Positions 26,989 to 36,110 are shown, numbered from the stretch's first letter. The stretch: DNA of 64,000 nt from Chitinophaga pinensis (GCA_945874665.1 CAMCHJ010000004.1:65169-129168), one strand, 5' to 3'. Numbers and translations are program-made. The notes: generated by a model not told the origin, from the letters alone.

Positions 26989-28398
26989 ATGGATATGCAA
27001 TACGATTTAGCCGTTATTGGCTCTGGTCCCGGCGGTTATGTAGCCGCCATCCGGGCTGCGCAGCTCGGACTCAAAACCGCGATTATTGAACGCTACAATA
27101 CCTTGGGCGGTACCTGTTTGAACGTGGGTTGTATTCCCTCTAAGGCCCTGCTCGACTCCTCAGAGCATTATCACAACGCCGAGCATACGTTTAAAGGCCA
27201 TGGCATTGACCTCACGGGCTTGAAGGTCAATCTCCCTGAGATGATCAGCCGCAAAAACGAGGTGGTGAAGCAAAATGTGGACGGCATTGCCTTCCTCATG
27301 AAGAAAAATAAAATTACGGTGTATCACGGACATGGCGCATTTGCCGATGCCAACACCATCCAAATAAACAAAGAAGACGGCAGCAGCGAGCAAATTACCG
27401 CTAAAAACGTAATCATTGCCACGGGTTCGAAGCCAGCTACCGTTCCAGGCGTTGAAATTGATAAAAAACGCGTCATTACCTCTACTGAAGCCCTCAATTT
27501 GCCAGAAGTGCCTAAAAGCATGGTGGTGATTGGCGGGGGTGTAATTGGCATGGAGCTCGGCTCCGTGTATGCCCGCTTGGGTGCCAAAATCACCGTAGTG
27601 GAGTTTACCAACAGCCTCATTCCTACCATGGATGCGGCCATGGGGCGTGAGTTGCAAAAGTCGCTGGCTAAGCTGGGCTTTGAGTTTCATTTTGGACATA
27701 AAGTAACGGCGGTGGTGACCAAGGGCAAGCAGACCGTGGTAACGTATGAAGATTTGAAATCGGGCGAGGTAAAGGAGCTCAAGGCTGATTACACGCTTGT
27801 TTCGGTAGGGCGCAAGCCATATACCGACAGTTTGCACCTCGACAAAGCCGGTTTGCAAACCGACGATCGAGGCCGTGTAGCGGTGAACGGTCATTTGCAA
27901 ACTGCGGTGCCACACATCTACGCCATTGGCGATGTGGTACGCGGGGCCATGTTGGCGCATAAAGCCGAAGAAGAAGGGGTGTACGTGGCCGAGTTGATTG
28001 CGGGACAAAAGCCGCACATCAATTACCTGCTCATTCCCAATGTGGTGTACACTTGGCCTGAAGTGGCGAGTGTGGGCCATACCGAGCAGGAGCTCAAAGA
28101 TGCCGGCACGCCATTTAAATCAGGTCAGTTTCCGTTCAAAGCCAGCGGTCGCGCGCGCGCCTCCGGCGATGTAGACGGCGTAGTGAAAGTATATGCCCAC
28201 AAAGACACCGACGAAATTTTAGGCGTGCACATGATTGGTCCACGCGTGGCCGACATGATTGCCGAAGCCGTGGTAGCCATGGAGTTCCGTGCCAGTGCCG
28301 AGGACATTGCGCGCATGAGTCACGCCCACCCCACCTACACCGAAGTATTTAGAGAAGCTTGTTTGGCTGCCAGCGCAAACAGGGCGTTGCATATGTAA
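26989..28398 (+). CDS. lpdA: Dihydrolipoyl dehydrogenase (E3)
   Basis: 469 residues from ATG 26989. In-frame starts upstream at 26938 would place extra residues ahead of the FAD motif and would lie upstream of the likely promoter. The FAD-binding motif is VIGSGPGGYVAAIRAAQLG; the redox-active disulfide is in GTCLNVGCIPSKALL; the NAD-binding GGGVIGMELGSVYARLG lies near 180; and the C-terminal HAHPTYTEVFREA carries the catalytic His-Glu pair. E3 re-oxidises dihydrolipoamide in pyruvate, 2-oxoglutarate and branched-chain dehydrogenase complexes and in glycine cleavage. No E1/E2 genes lie next to it, so this is a shared, stand-alone E3. Confidence 0.97.
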   Translation: MDMQYDLAVIGSGPGGYVAAIRAAQLGLKTAIIERYNTLGGTCLNVGCIPSKALLDSSEHYHNAEHTFKGHGIDLTGLKVNLPEMISRKNEVVKQNVDGIAFLMKKNKITVYHGHGAFADANTIQINKEDGSSEQITAKNVIIATGSKPATVPGVEIDKKRVITSTEALNLPEVPKSMVVIGGGVIGMELGSVYARLGAKITVVEFTNSLIPTMDAAMGRELQKSLAKLGFEFHFGHKVTAVVTKGKQTVVTYEDLKSGEVKELKADYTLVSVGRKPYTDSLHLDKAGLQTDDRGRVAVNGHLQTAVPHIYAIGDVVRGAMLAHKAEEEGVYVAELIAGQKPHINYLLIPNVVYTWPEVASVGHTEQELKDAGTPFKSGQFPFKASGRARASGDVDGVVKVYAHKDTDEILGVHMIGPRVADMIAEAVVAMEFRASAEDIARMSHAHPTYTEVFREACLAASANRALHM

Positions 28399-28414
28399 AT
28401 GCAGTGTAAAAGGC

Positions 28415-29209
28415 ATGGTTGAGTCGCTAAAAGTACTCGTGGTTGGTGCTGGCTGGCTGGGTTTGCCCTTAGCTGTGGCCTTGCAGCAGGCTGGCCATGA
28501 AGTATGCGTGAGCAATCGCTCCGGACAAAGTGCTGCCTTTGAAGCGGCAGGTTTACGCGCCTTGGCGCTGGATGTAGACCAGTTGTTACCCGATTTAACC
28601 GCCTATCAAATGGTGGTTGCCAGTTTTCCGCCTGCCGCCCGAGGAGGCAACGATGCGCTTTATGCCGAGCGGCTGCAGCGCTTGTGCCAAGGGCTCGCCT
28701 CCAACTGTCGCTTTGTATTGGTCAGCAGCACCTCCGTTTACCCACAAGCGGGTGGCGTGTATCACGAAAACAGCGAAACTGTGGAGGAGCAGGTCGTACG
28801 CCGTGGCGAGCTCGCAGTTTTACAACATTTTCCTGAGGCTTTGATTTTACGTGCGGGGGGATTGGCAGGCTACGACCGGCGCATTGGCAAGCATTTCAGC
28901 GGTCGGGAGATAGCCGACCCCTCCCAAGTGGTAAACCTCATTCACCGCGACGACCTGGTGCGAGCAGCGCTGCATTTGCTCCAAGTCAATGCACACGGCT
29001 ATTACAACCTTGTGGCACCCGAGCACCCGCGCAAAGCCGCGGTATATGCTGCCGATTTACACGCACTTGACCTACCACCCTTGCTTTTGCCTGCTGAACC
29101 GGAGCAAAGCGTCCCGCGCCTCATCAGCTGCGATAAACTTTTAGAAACGGGCTATCGCTTTCAATATCCTCATCCTTTATTTTTTTCAGGACAGGATGGT
29201 AGCGCGTAA
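28415..29209 (+). CDS. NAD(P)-binding epimerase/dehydratase-like protein
   Basis: 264 residues. The N-terminal Rossmann motif VLVVGAGWLGLPLAVALQQAG places it in the extended SDR/YeeZ-like group. SFPPAARGGND and VLVSSTSVYP follow, the latter in the position of the active-site Ser region. The pattern RAGGLAGYDRRIG and NLIHRDDLVRAALHLL is typical of the subgroup. The Tyr-x-x-x-Lys dyad of classical SDRs is not evident, so catalysis as an epimerase is uncertain. The gene lies 16 bases after lpdA and may share its transcript. A generic 'SDR family oxidoreductase' label is safest. Confidence 0.75.
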   Translation: MVESLKVLVVGAGWLGLPLAVALQQAGHEVCVSNRSGQSAAFEAAGLRALALDVDQLLPDLTAYQMVVASFPPAARGGNDALYAERLQRLCQGLASNCRFVLVSSTSVYPQAGGVYHENSETVEEQVVRRGELAVLQHFPEALILRAGGLAGYDRRIGKHFSGREIADPSQVVNLIHRDDLVRAALHLLQVNAHGYYNLVAPEHPRKAAVYAADLHALDLPPLLLPAEPEQSVPRLISCDKLLETGYRFQYPHPLFFSGQDGSA

Positions 29210-29509
29210 ATGCAGTCTATTGACTAGGCTTTGCCCCCTCTAGATGCGTCCTTGCTACTAAAACTGTTAATTCCGCTTTATGGCTTAACCAAATGTGCAG
29301 ATCATGGGTGAAGAAGTTGCCATCTGGTTTTATGCCAAAATCATGGGCACGCAGATTAAAGCAAACTGAACCATTTCAGGGTGAAAAATTGGATCATTCG
29401 AAAATGAAAAGTATACTGTCTTTAAGCCCGTCATTACTTTCAATAAAATCCAACTAAATATACTTAAAACGGGCTTTTTTAGCGATATTCGTAAAGCTAA
29501 ACATCCCCT
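29210..29509. other. Non-coding interval with a wide-loop hairpin
   Basis: About 300 bases. The only structure seen is AAGCCCGT (29424-29431) pairing with ACGGGCTT (29469-29476) followed by TTTT. That is a terminator-like element with a 37-base loop, in front of the universal stress gene. No coding sequence or RNA gene was recognised in the rest. Confidence 0.5.
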
Positions 29510-30331
29510 ATGAAACACCTTCTGTGCGCAACCGATTTTTCTGATGGTGGCAACAACGCGGTGGCTTATGCCGCGGCCTTGGCCAGCTGTAGTGCTGCCA
29601 CTTTGCATTTGGTACATGCCTATAAAATGCAGTCTAGTGCAGCTACGGTGTTTAAAGGACTCAACGATATTTTGGAAGCCGATGCCAAAGAGGCGTTAGC
29701 GGGCTTGAAAGAGGCCTTGTTGCAAGCACATCCCGATTTAAAAGTGGTTGTTTATGCCGCTTTCGGTAATTCGGATGTGGTTATTGAGCAAAAGGCCAAT
29801 GCCGTAGAGGCCGATTTGATTGTGGTGGGCACCCGTGGTAAATCGCTGCTCGACACCCTGTTTTTTGGAAGCACAAGCACGGCTTTGTGCAAAAAGGTGG
29901 GTCGACCGCTTTTGCTTGTGCCGCCCACTTGTTACTTTGGAGAAGGCAAGGACGTAGCCTATGCCACCGCTTTGCGAAGCGATGTGCCACCGGAGATTTT
30001 GATGTTTTTGAAGCATTTTGGAAAGGTGATCGATAAAAAATTCAGCGTCATTCATGTGTATGATGGCTATAACCCGCTTACGCCAGTCCAAGAGGTACGT
30101 TATACCCAGCTGCAAGAGGTGTTGGGCATTTCCTTCGATGAGCAACATTTGATGCACAATGAGGATGTAATGGCTGCTATTCTACAGCATGTAACAGCAC
30201 ATCAAAGCGCGGTGCTGGCCCTGCACCTGTATCATTATGGGTTTTTAGAGAGACTCTTTATGCCATCTATCGCCGAAGCTTTGCTCAGCAAAGCCAAATT
30301 GCCGCTTCTTTTGTTGCCGGTAGCGCCCTGA
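29510..30331 (+). CDS. Universal stress protein with two UspA domains
   Basis: 273 residues. The first UspA domain (1-145) carries LLCATDFSDGGNNAVAYA and the ATP-binding signature VVGTRGKSLLDTLFFGSTST, followed by RPLLLVPP. The second domain (about 150-273) is more diverged (AYATALRSDVPPEILMFLKH; KLPLLLLPVAP) and lacks a clear ATP-binding loop. Tandem UspA proteins are cytoplasmic stress-response factors in many Bacteroidota. It stands alone between two non-coding intervals. Confidence 0.9.
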   Translation: MKHLLCATDFSDGGNNAVAYAAALASCSAATLHLVHAYKMQSSAATVFKGLNDILEADAKEALAGLKEALLQAHPDLKVVVYAAFGNSDVVIEQKANAVEADLIVVGTRGKSLLDTLFFGSTSTALCKKVGRPLLLVPPTCYFGEGKDVAYATALRSDVPPEILMFLKHFGKVIDKKFSVIHVYDGYNPLTPVQEVRYTQLQEVLGISFDEQHLMHNEDVMAAILQHVTAHQSAVLALHLYHYGFLERLFMPSIAEALLSKAKLPLLLLPVAP

Positions 30332-30427
30332 GGCAGCCGCAATGCAGCAGTCAAAATGCGGCAGGCAGCTTTTGTTTCGACGCGCCTCAGCCAAATTTTT
30401 GTACATTCGTCCCATAATTTTTAGCAC

Positions 30428-30943
30428 ATGATCATTGCTCCAGAAAAGGTAGTCGGCTTAACCTTCGAATTGCGCGTAAACAACGGCAATACCGACAATA
30501 GATTGATTGAAACAGCTGGTTCCGACAATCCTTTTTACTACTTAGTTGGCCAAAGCGGCTTGCCACCTGCCTTCGAAACAGCCTTAATGGGCTTGGATGC
30601 AGGTAAAAAGTTTGACTTTACAATCGATATGCTCGAGGCCTATGGTCCAGTGGAGCAAGAAGCCATCATGGACATTCCCAATGCCGTTTTTACTGATCCA
30701 AGCGGTGCCTTTGACACTGAAAACGTGAGCATAGGCAAGTTTTTGTATTTAGAAGATGAGCAAGGCGACCAGCACCGCGGCAAGGTGATTGGGGTACAGC
30801 CGGAAACGGTTACGATGGATTTCAACCATCCTTTGGCGGGCTTTAACCTCCATTTTTCGGGCGAAATTTTAGACGTGCGTACTGCCGAAGCCGACGAATT
30901 GGCTCACGGCCATGTACATGGTCCTGGTGGACACCACCATTAA
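30428..30943 (+). CDS. SlyD-type FKBP peptidyl-prolyl cis-trans isomerase
   Basis: 171 residues. FKBP domain with an inserted flap: LTFELRVNNGN at the start, YLVGQSGLPPAFETALMGLDAGKKF around the active site, and a loop with NVSIGKFLYLEDEQGDQHRG forming the insert-in-flap. The C-terminus ends in a His-rich tail (HGHVHGPGGHHH) that binds metals in SlyD proteins. No signal peptide, so cytoplasmic; it combines chaperone and prolyl isomerase activity. The M61 peptidase gene follows 15 bases later and is probably cotranscribed. A TACATTCG box 18 bases before the ATG is a near -7 match. Confidence 0.9.
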   Translation: MIIAPEKVVGLTFELRVNNGNTDNRLIETAGSDNPFYYLVGQSGLPPAFETALMGLDAGKKFDFTIDMLEAYGPVEQEAIMDIPNAVFTDPSGAFDTENVSIGKFLYLEDEQGDQHRGKVIGVQPETVTMDFNHPLAGFNLHFSGEILDVRTAEADELAHGHVHGPGGHHH

Positions 30944-30958
30944 TCAAACCCCTATCTC

Positions 30959-32749
30959 ATGAAGCAAGTAAGTGTTTTCACACTTGCGCTGGTAGCATTA
31001 TGCCATTTCGGTAGTGCAGCGCAAGCACCCCTCAGTTATACCATCAGCTTTCCGAAGCCTTCGAGTCATTATGTGGAGGTGGAGCTGAACGTGGCGGCCG
31101 ACGCACAGGACACGGTGGAGCTGCGTTTGCCGGTTTGGACCCCAGGTTCTTATTTGATTCGTGAGTTTTCGCGCAATTTAGATGGCATGCAGGCCAACAG
31201 TATGGGTGCACCGCTTGCCGTTCAGCAGTTCGAAAAGAATGCCTGGCGTCTGGTGAAGGCGCCAGGAGCGGCGCTGCAACTGCGCTATCGGGTGTATAGC
31301 AAGGAGTTCAGTGTGCGTACCAGCTTTGTAGATGAGGAGCGGGCAGCTTTGGTGGGGACTACTTATTTACTTTTTATACCCAAATACCTGCAAGCGCGGC
31401 ACGAGTTAACCATCCAGCCGTATTCAAAATGGAAAAATGTGGCCACGGCTTTGCCTCAAATCGGCAACAATGTTTGGCAGCTTTACGCCAACAACTACGA
31501 CGAATTGGTAGATGCGCCCATCGAAATAGGGAATTTTAAGTCGTTTAGCTTTGAAGAAGCAGGCGTGCAACACCAGGTGGCCATGTCTGGACTAGATAAA
31601 TTTCCAGAGAAAGAACTGAAGCGCGACATGGCTAAAATTGTTGCAGTTGCAACAGATGTTTTCGGCCATCAGCCCAACCAAAACTACCTTTTTATAGTGC
31701 AGCACAGTTTACAAGGCGGGGGAGGCTTGGAGCACAGCGCCAGCACCACGCTTCAAACACGTAAAACAGCTTACGATACGCCCAAGAGCTACCAAGATTT
31801 TATGGGATTGGTGGCGCACGAGTATTTTCATTTGTGGAATGTAAAGCGCTTGCGGCCGGTGGCTTTGGGTCCTTTTGACTACAACCGCGAAAACTACACA
31901 CACAACCTGTGGTTTTCGGAGGGCTTTACGAGCTATTACGACAACCTACTTTTGGCACGCACCGCTTTGATGGAAGAGGGTGATTACTTGAAAGTGCTTA
32001 GCAGTGGTTTTGAAGCCGTTTTGGGCAATAAAGGGGATGAGGTGCAGTCGGTGGCACAGTCGAGCCTCGAGGCCTGGATTAAATTTTACCTGCGCAACGA
32101 AAACTCCAACAACATTAGCGTGAGCTACTACCGCAAAGGCGCCATGCTTGGATTTGTGTTTGATGCTGCCTTGTTAGCGGCAACGGAGGGGGCGTTTGGA
32201 CTCGATTCGGTGCTGAAACGCATGTACCACCGGTATGCGCTGGGGCTCAACCGTGGTTTTACCGATGCGGAGTTATGTGACGAGTTTCGGCAGCACTTGG
32301 GTGCCGAGGCCGACAGTATTTTTAAGCACTACATTTACGGCACCCGACCTATCGATTTTGCAAGGTTTGCCAGTTATGCAGGTTTGGTTTTGGAAGATAC
32401 CGCGAGCCGCAAGCCCCTTGCTTATTTTGGGGCGGCATGGCGCAAGCAGGCCGACAAGCAATTTATAACTGCTTTACGGGAAGGCAGCGCTGCTTGGGAA
32501 ATCGGTTTACAAACCGATGATGTGTTGTTGAAGGTGAATGGCAAAGCCGAAAAAGACTTTGATGCTTGGCTGGCGCAGCAGCAACCTGGTGATAAAATCA
32601 AGCTCAAAATCTGGCGCCGTGGCGAAGAAATTACTTTTGAAGGCAAAATAGGTACGTATCCTGCGCCACGTTTTTATCTTTACAAACAGCCTGATGCCTC
32701 GGCACAGCAACGTTTGATTTATGAAAAACTGGTCGGTTACCCTTTTTAG
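30959..32749 (+). CDS. Exported M61 glycyl aminopeptidase with PDZ domain
   Basis: 596 residues. Signal peptide (VSVFTLALVALCHFGSAAQA), then the M61 N-terminal beta domain with PVWTPGSYLIREFSRNLDG. The catalytic gluzincin motif is LVAHEYFHLWNVKRLRP near 285, with the further Glu in FSEGFTSYYDNLL. A PDZ domain lies at about 495-590 (VLEDTASRKPL to GEEITFEGKIG). The peptidase removes N-terminal glycine or alanine residues. It follows slyD by 15 bases, and its last 29 bases overlap the next gene. A second M61 gene without a signal peptide lies at 42423-44099. Confidence 0.92.
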   Translation: MKQVSVFTLALVALCHFGSAAQAPLSYTISFPKPSSHYVEVELNVAADAQDTVELRLPVWTPGSYLIREFSRNLDGMQANSMGAPLAVQQFEKNAWRLVKAPGAALQLRYRVYSKEFSVRTSFVDEERAALVGTTYLLFIPKYLQARHELTIQPYSKWKNVATALPQIGNNVWQLYANNYDELVDAPIEIGNFKSFSFEEAGVQHQVAMSGLDKFPEKELKRDMAKIVAVATDVFGHQPNQNYLFIVQHSLQGGGGLEHSASTTLQTRKTAYDTPKSYQDFMGLVAHEYFHLWNVKRLRPVALGPFDYNRENYTHNLWFSEGFTSYYDNLLLARTALMEEGDYLKVLSSGFEAVLGNKGDEVQSVAQSSLEAWIKFYLRNENSNNISVSYYRKGAMLGFVFDAALLAATEGAFGLDSVLKRMYHRYALGLNRGFTDAELCDEFRQHLGAEADSIFKHYIYGTRPIDFARFASYAGLVLEDTASRKPLAYFGAAWRKQADKQFITALREGSAAWEIGLQTDDVLLKVNGKAEKDFDAWLAQQQPGDKIKLKIWRRGEEITFEGKIGTYPAPRFYLYKQPDASAQQRLIYEKLVGYPF

Positions 32750-34127
32750 CAGTCTCGCACTCCTTTTTACCACTTCTACCTACGCACAACCGCTGGCGCA
32801 AGCCGGGCAAGCCGCATTTATAAGGCAGGTTTTTGACAGCGCCTTGGTGCAGGGGCAGTCCTGGTCTATGCTCGAACACCTCTGCAAAAAAATAGGCCAC
32901 CGGCTCAGCGGCAGTGAAAACGCGCACAAAGCGGTGCTATACACCCGCAGTCAGATGCTCAAACTCGGCTTCGACAGCGTATGGTTGCAGCCCGTGATGG
33001 TACCCGTTTGGGTACGCGGCGCGAAAGAAAAGGCCTATTTGTTGCAAAGCAAGCGGACTGCGGGAGGGCTCATTCAGCAGCAGCAAATGGCTGTGGAGAT
33101 TTTAGCTTTGGGGGGATCGGTGGCCACACCGCCGGGTGGATTAACAGCTGGGGTGGTCGAAGTAGCTGATTTAGAAGCCTTGCGTGCGTTGCCAGCGGCA
33201 GCGGCTAAAGGCAAAATAGTATTCATCAATGAGGCGTTTGATCCACGCAACATCCATACGTTTGAGAGTTACGGTCATTGTGTGGGCAACCGCTACCACG
33301 GCGCACGCGAAGCAGCAGCTAAAGGCGCTGTGGGTGTGATTGTGCGCTCGCTAACCCACCGCATCGACGCTTACCCGCATACGGGCGTGATGTCGTATGG
33401 GGAGGCGCAGGAGCGGATTCCTGCTGCGGCCATCAGCACTTTGCATGCCGAGCAGCTGAGTCAAATGTTGCGTGAGAAGCAAGAAATACGGCTCTTTATG
33501 GAGCTAGATTGTGAGAGCAGGCCGGATACTTTGTCGTACAATGTTGTAGGACAAATACATGGCCGAGAGCTGCGCGATGAGCTCATTGTGGTGGGCGGTC
33601 ACCTCGACAGCTGGGATGTAGGCGAGGGTGCCCACGACGATGGCGTTGGCTGTGTACACAGCATCGAGGCCTTGCGTTTGCTCCGGGTAAACGGCTATCA
33701 GCCCCGGCGCTCGTTGCGGGCCATCATGTTTATGAATGAAGAAAACGGCCTGCGAGGCGGCGAGGAGTATGCACGATTGGCCAAGGAGTTAAACGAAAAG
33801 CATTTTGCGGCCATTGAATCGGACCGCGGTGGATTTTCACCTCGGCAGTTCAACGTAGAAGCCGATTCAGTGGTGATTGCCGAGATGCAAAAGTGGCTGC
33901 CGCTTTTTGAGCCTTATGGCGTACACAGCATCAAAGCAGGTGGCAGCGGTGCCGATGTGGGGCGTTTGCGCGGTAATGCTGAGGCTTTGCTAGGTTTTGT
34001 GCCTGATTCGCAACGCTATTTCGACTTCCACCATGCCAATTCCGATGTGCTGGAGGCTGTAAACCGCCGCGAACTTGAGTTGGGTTCTGCCGCCATCGCC
34101 GCATTGATTTATTTGCTCGACCAATAG
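32721..34127 (+). CDS. Exported M28 family zinc peptidase
   Basis: 468 residues. The start at 32721 gives a clear signal peptide (LFSSLALLFTTSTYA), so the 29-base overlap with the M61 gene is real. A PA-like insert is followed by the zinc catalytic core: VVGGHLDSWDVGEGAHDDGVG (metal ligands His and Asp), MFMNEENG (Glu base and ligand), ESDRGG and FDFHHANSD (last His ligand). The spacing resembles PGCP/carboxypeptidase Q more than bacterial aminopeptidases. Together with the adjacent M61 enzyme it suggests extracytoplasmic peptide breakdown. Confidence 0.9.
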   Translation: MKNWSVTLFSSLALLFTTSTYAQPLAQAGQAAFIRQVFDSALVQGQSWSMLEHLCKKIGHRLSGSENAHKAVLYTRSQMLKLGFDSVWLQPVMVPVWVRGAKEKAYLLQSKRTAGGLIQQQQMAVEILALGGSVATPPGGLTAGVVEVADLEALRALPAAAAKGKIVFINEAFDPRNIHTFESYGHCVGNRYHGAREAAAKGAVGVIVRSLTHRIDAYPHTGVMSYGEAQERIPAAAISTLHAEQLSQMLREKQEIRLFMELDCESRPDTLSYNVVGQIHGRELRDELIVVGGHLDSWDVGEGAHDDGVGCVHSIEALRLLRVNGYQPRRSLRAIMFMNEENGLRGGEEYARLAKELNEKHFAAIESDRGGFSPRQFNVEADSVVIAEMQKWLPLFEPYGVHSIKAGGSGADVGRLRGNAEALLGFVPDSQRYFDFHHANSDVLEAVNRRELELGSAAIAALIYLLDQ

Positions 34128-34303
34128 AGACCACCCTTCGATAAACTCGGGACCATCCCCCATATCAAAACCGCCAATCGCCAATCAAATTCGCCCAACA
34201 GAAATCATAAAACATTTGGCCCTAGCGTATGTCATTCTGAGCAGCATGCTCATTTTGGCAGGTATAATGATAGTGCTTGCTCCCAAATCTAAAATAGCTA
34301 TCA
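34128..34303. other. Intergenic patchwork of repeat-like fragments
   Basis: Non-coding. It contains CTTCGATAAACTC (34136-34148), identical to 44145-44157 in another intergenic region, and GTCATTCTGAGC (34231-34242), a sequence often found in dispersed bacterial intergenic repeats. No gene, RNA or promoter was recognised. Confidence 0.45.
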
Positions 34304-34366
34304 GAAATCGGAAATCAGAAATCGGAAATCGGAAATCATAAATCATAAATCGGAAATCAGAAATCT
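34304..34366. repeat. Nine tandem 7-bp repeats downstream of manC
   Basis: Nine uninterrupted copies of (G/T)AAATC(A/G/T) start at 34304 and end 1 base before the manC stop codon region. Copy order: GAAATCG, GAAATCA, GAAATCG, GAAATCG, GAAATCA, TAAATCA, TAAATCG, GAAATCA, GAAATCT. The array is non-coding, so copy-number change would alter only the 3' untranslated part of manC. Confidence 0.85.
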
Positions 34367-34367
34367 T

Positions 34368-35672
34368 TCACTCGCCCAAGCGAGTAATCAGCACCACCGC
34401 CGTTTCTGTCTCTGAATCGTTACTGAGCAAAGCATCTTCGTTGGGCTGCACCACTTGGCCTGCAACCATCGGCCGGTCGTTGATGCTAACCGCCTTGCCG
34501 AGCGCCAATTGAATGGTCGTGCCCGTCTCAAAATCAACCTCCATGCTTTGTTGCGGCAAGATTCGAGCCTCTTCAATGCTATAAATAGCTGTACTCAGCG
34601 CTACTTTAGAGCTTCCATAAGGGGTCTCAATGCTTTCATGGGCCAAAAGAAGGGGTGAGTCTTCCTTTTTTAGGGCATCAACCACCTTTTTCACCGATTG
34701 ACTGTCGCCTTTTTTACCTATCAGCGTGGCTGATGGTGTGTGCACTACAAACAAATCGCTTACCCCCAACATCACCAGCTGACTATCGGCTACGTTAAGC
34801 AGTAAATTATTAGCAGCATCAATGTTTAAACTGTTGGGCTGCACGGTATTGCCTTGGGCATCGGTAGGAAGCTCGCCATAGAGGGCGTCAAAACTACCGA
34901 GGTCGCTCCAGCCGATGTCGGCGGGCACCATGCGTACCCGACTGCTTTTCTCCATCACACCATAGTCAATACTGATGTCAGGAATGGCCAGCATGCTCTC
35001 AAAATCGGGTTCATGCACCTCATCCTGCGCGCGAAAACGGGCAGCGGCGGCTTTGGAGGCGGCATATACCTCAGGACTGTGCTGTTCCAGTTCGTTCAAA
35101 AAGCTGCCTGCCGTAAAACAAAACATACCGCTGTTCCAGTAATAATTGCCTTTTTGGAGATAGCCTTGCGCAGTTGCAGCATCGGGTTTTTCACGAAACG
35201 ACAGCACTTCGTTGCCAGCCGCTTCGATGTAGCCAAAACCTGTTTCAGCATAGGTGGGTTGGATGCCGAATGTGACTAGAAAGCCTTCTTTAGCAAACGA
35301 AACTGCCTTTTCAACGGCTTCTTGATAAGCTTTTTGCTTTTTAATGAGGTGATCGGAGGGTGTAACAAGTACAATTTCTGCCGGATCCATCATTAAACAA
35401 GCCAATGCAATGGCCGGTGCAGTGTTTCGTCCCACCGGCTCGAGTACGAAGCTGCTTTGGTGCGCGCCCAATTGTCGCAACGCCAGCAAGTACTGGTCCT
35501 GGTTGGTAACCACCATAAACCGCTGACATTGTTCCGCATTTCTTTCAACCGTTAATTCAAAAAGCGAGCGGCCGTTGAGGAGGGGGTAAAACTGTTTGGG
35601 ACTTAGTTTCCGAGACAGGGGCCAAAGGCGTGTACCGCTGCCGCCCGACAAAATTAGATTCGTTATTTGCAT
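34368..35672 (-). CDS. manC: Mannose-1-phosphate guanylyltransferase
   Basis: 434 residues from the ATG at 35672. The GTG one codon upstream is less likely. The nucleotidyltransferase core has LILSGGSGTRLWPLSRKLSP with PKQF, VVTNQDQYLLALRQL, EPVGRNTAPAIALACL and the metal-binding TPSDHLI. The C-terminal part (about 310-434) resembles the ManC/ManA cupin end (VVDALKKEDSPLL; SIEEARILPQQSMEVDFETG). It forms GDP-mannose for surface polysaccharide or glycoprotein. It is alone on its strand, next to a tandem repeat at its 3' end and divergent from the ArsR-like regulator. A bifunctional type II isomerase activity is possible but not certain. Confidence 0.88.
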   Translation of the reverse strand: MQITNLILSGGSGTRLWPLSRKLSPKQFYPLLNGRSLFELTVERNAEQCQRFMVVTNQDQYLLALRQLGAHQSSFVLEPVGRNTAPAIALACLMMDPAEIVLVTPSDHLIKKQKAYQEAVEKAVSFAKEGFLVTFGIQPTYAETGFGYIEAAGNEVLSFREKPDAATAQGYLQKGNYYWNSGMFCFTAGSFLNELEQHSPEVYAASKAAAARFRAQDEVHEPDFESMLAIPDISIDYGVMEKSSRVRMVPADIGWSDLGSFDALYGELPTDAQGNTVQPNSLNIDAANNLLLNVADSQLVMLGVSDLFVVHTPSATLIGKKGDSQSVKKVVDALKKEDSPLLLAHESIETPYGSSKVALSTAIYSIEEARILPQQSMEVDFETGTTIQLALGKAVSINDRPMVAGQVVQPNEDALLSNDSETETAVVLITRLGE

Positions 35673-35798
35673 CACAGCACGAATATAGCCAAGAGGATTT
35701 TAGCTGCTGCGCTTTAAGCTTTAAATTTTGGTTGTATTCTTGAATACCAATCATTCAGCCAGCATATTTTGCTTATCTTCCGCCCTTTAACACCCGAA

Positions 35799-36086
35799 AT
35801 GCTCAATTACGAAGATGTGAAAAACACCTTTGAGGTGCTCAACAGTTTGGACCAACCGAACCGTTTGCGCATTATTGAGCTTTTGCACAAGCACACTGAG
35901 TTAACGGTAACCGACTTGTGTGCACACATGGCCTTAGACCAGGGCCTGGTGTCGCACCACCTGCGTATTCTCACCAAAATTCAGGTCATTGAAATGCGTA
36001 AAAACGGTAAATACACGCACTACAGCTTAAATTACATGCGTTGGGTGTTGGTAAAAAGTGTGGTTAACGACCTTGCACACTTGTAA
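35799..36086 (+). CDS. ArsR-family winged-helix regulator without metal-site motif
   Basis: 95 residues from ATG 35799; the in-frame start at 35769 would add 10 residues. The winged helix carries LNSLDQPNRLRIIELLHKH, TVTDLCAHMALDQGLVSHHLRIL and a wing KNGKYTHYSLNY. ArsR metal sensors usually have ELCVCDL in this helix; here only one Cys is left (DLCAHM), so a metal sensor of the ArsR/SmtB type is unlikely. It lies immediately upstream of a rhodanese gene, which hints at sulfur or redox sensing, but a two-Cys persulfide site is not visible. Confidence 0.8.
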   Translation: MLNYEDVKNTFEVLNSLDQPNRLRIIELLHKHTELTVTDLCAHMALDQGLVSHHLRILTKIQVIEMRKNGKYTHYSLNYMRWVLVKSVVNDLAHL

Positions 36087-36110
36087 AAAGGAGGCAAAAG
36101 CCTACCTTTG
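36081..36110 (+). promoter_or_regulatory. Rhodanese promoter starting inside the ArsR-like gene
   Basis: TTG (36081-36083), 19-base spacer, TACCTTTG (36103-36110). The -33 lies in the last codons of the ArsR-like gene. The -7 box ends 20 bases before the ATG at 36131. Confidence 0.65.

Noticed and set aside
29424-29480. Riboswitch or small RNA before the universal stress gene
   Set aside because: Only a single wide-loop stem with a T run is seen; no aptamer-like conserved core can be recognised, so it is kept as a terminator-like hairpin.
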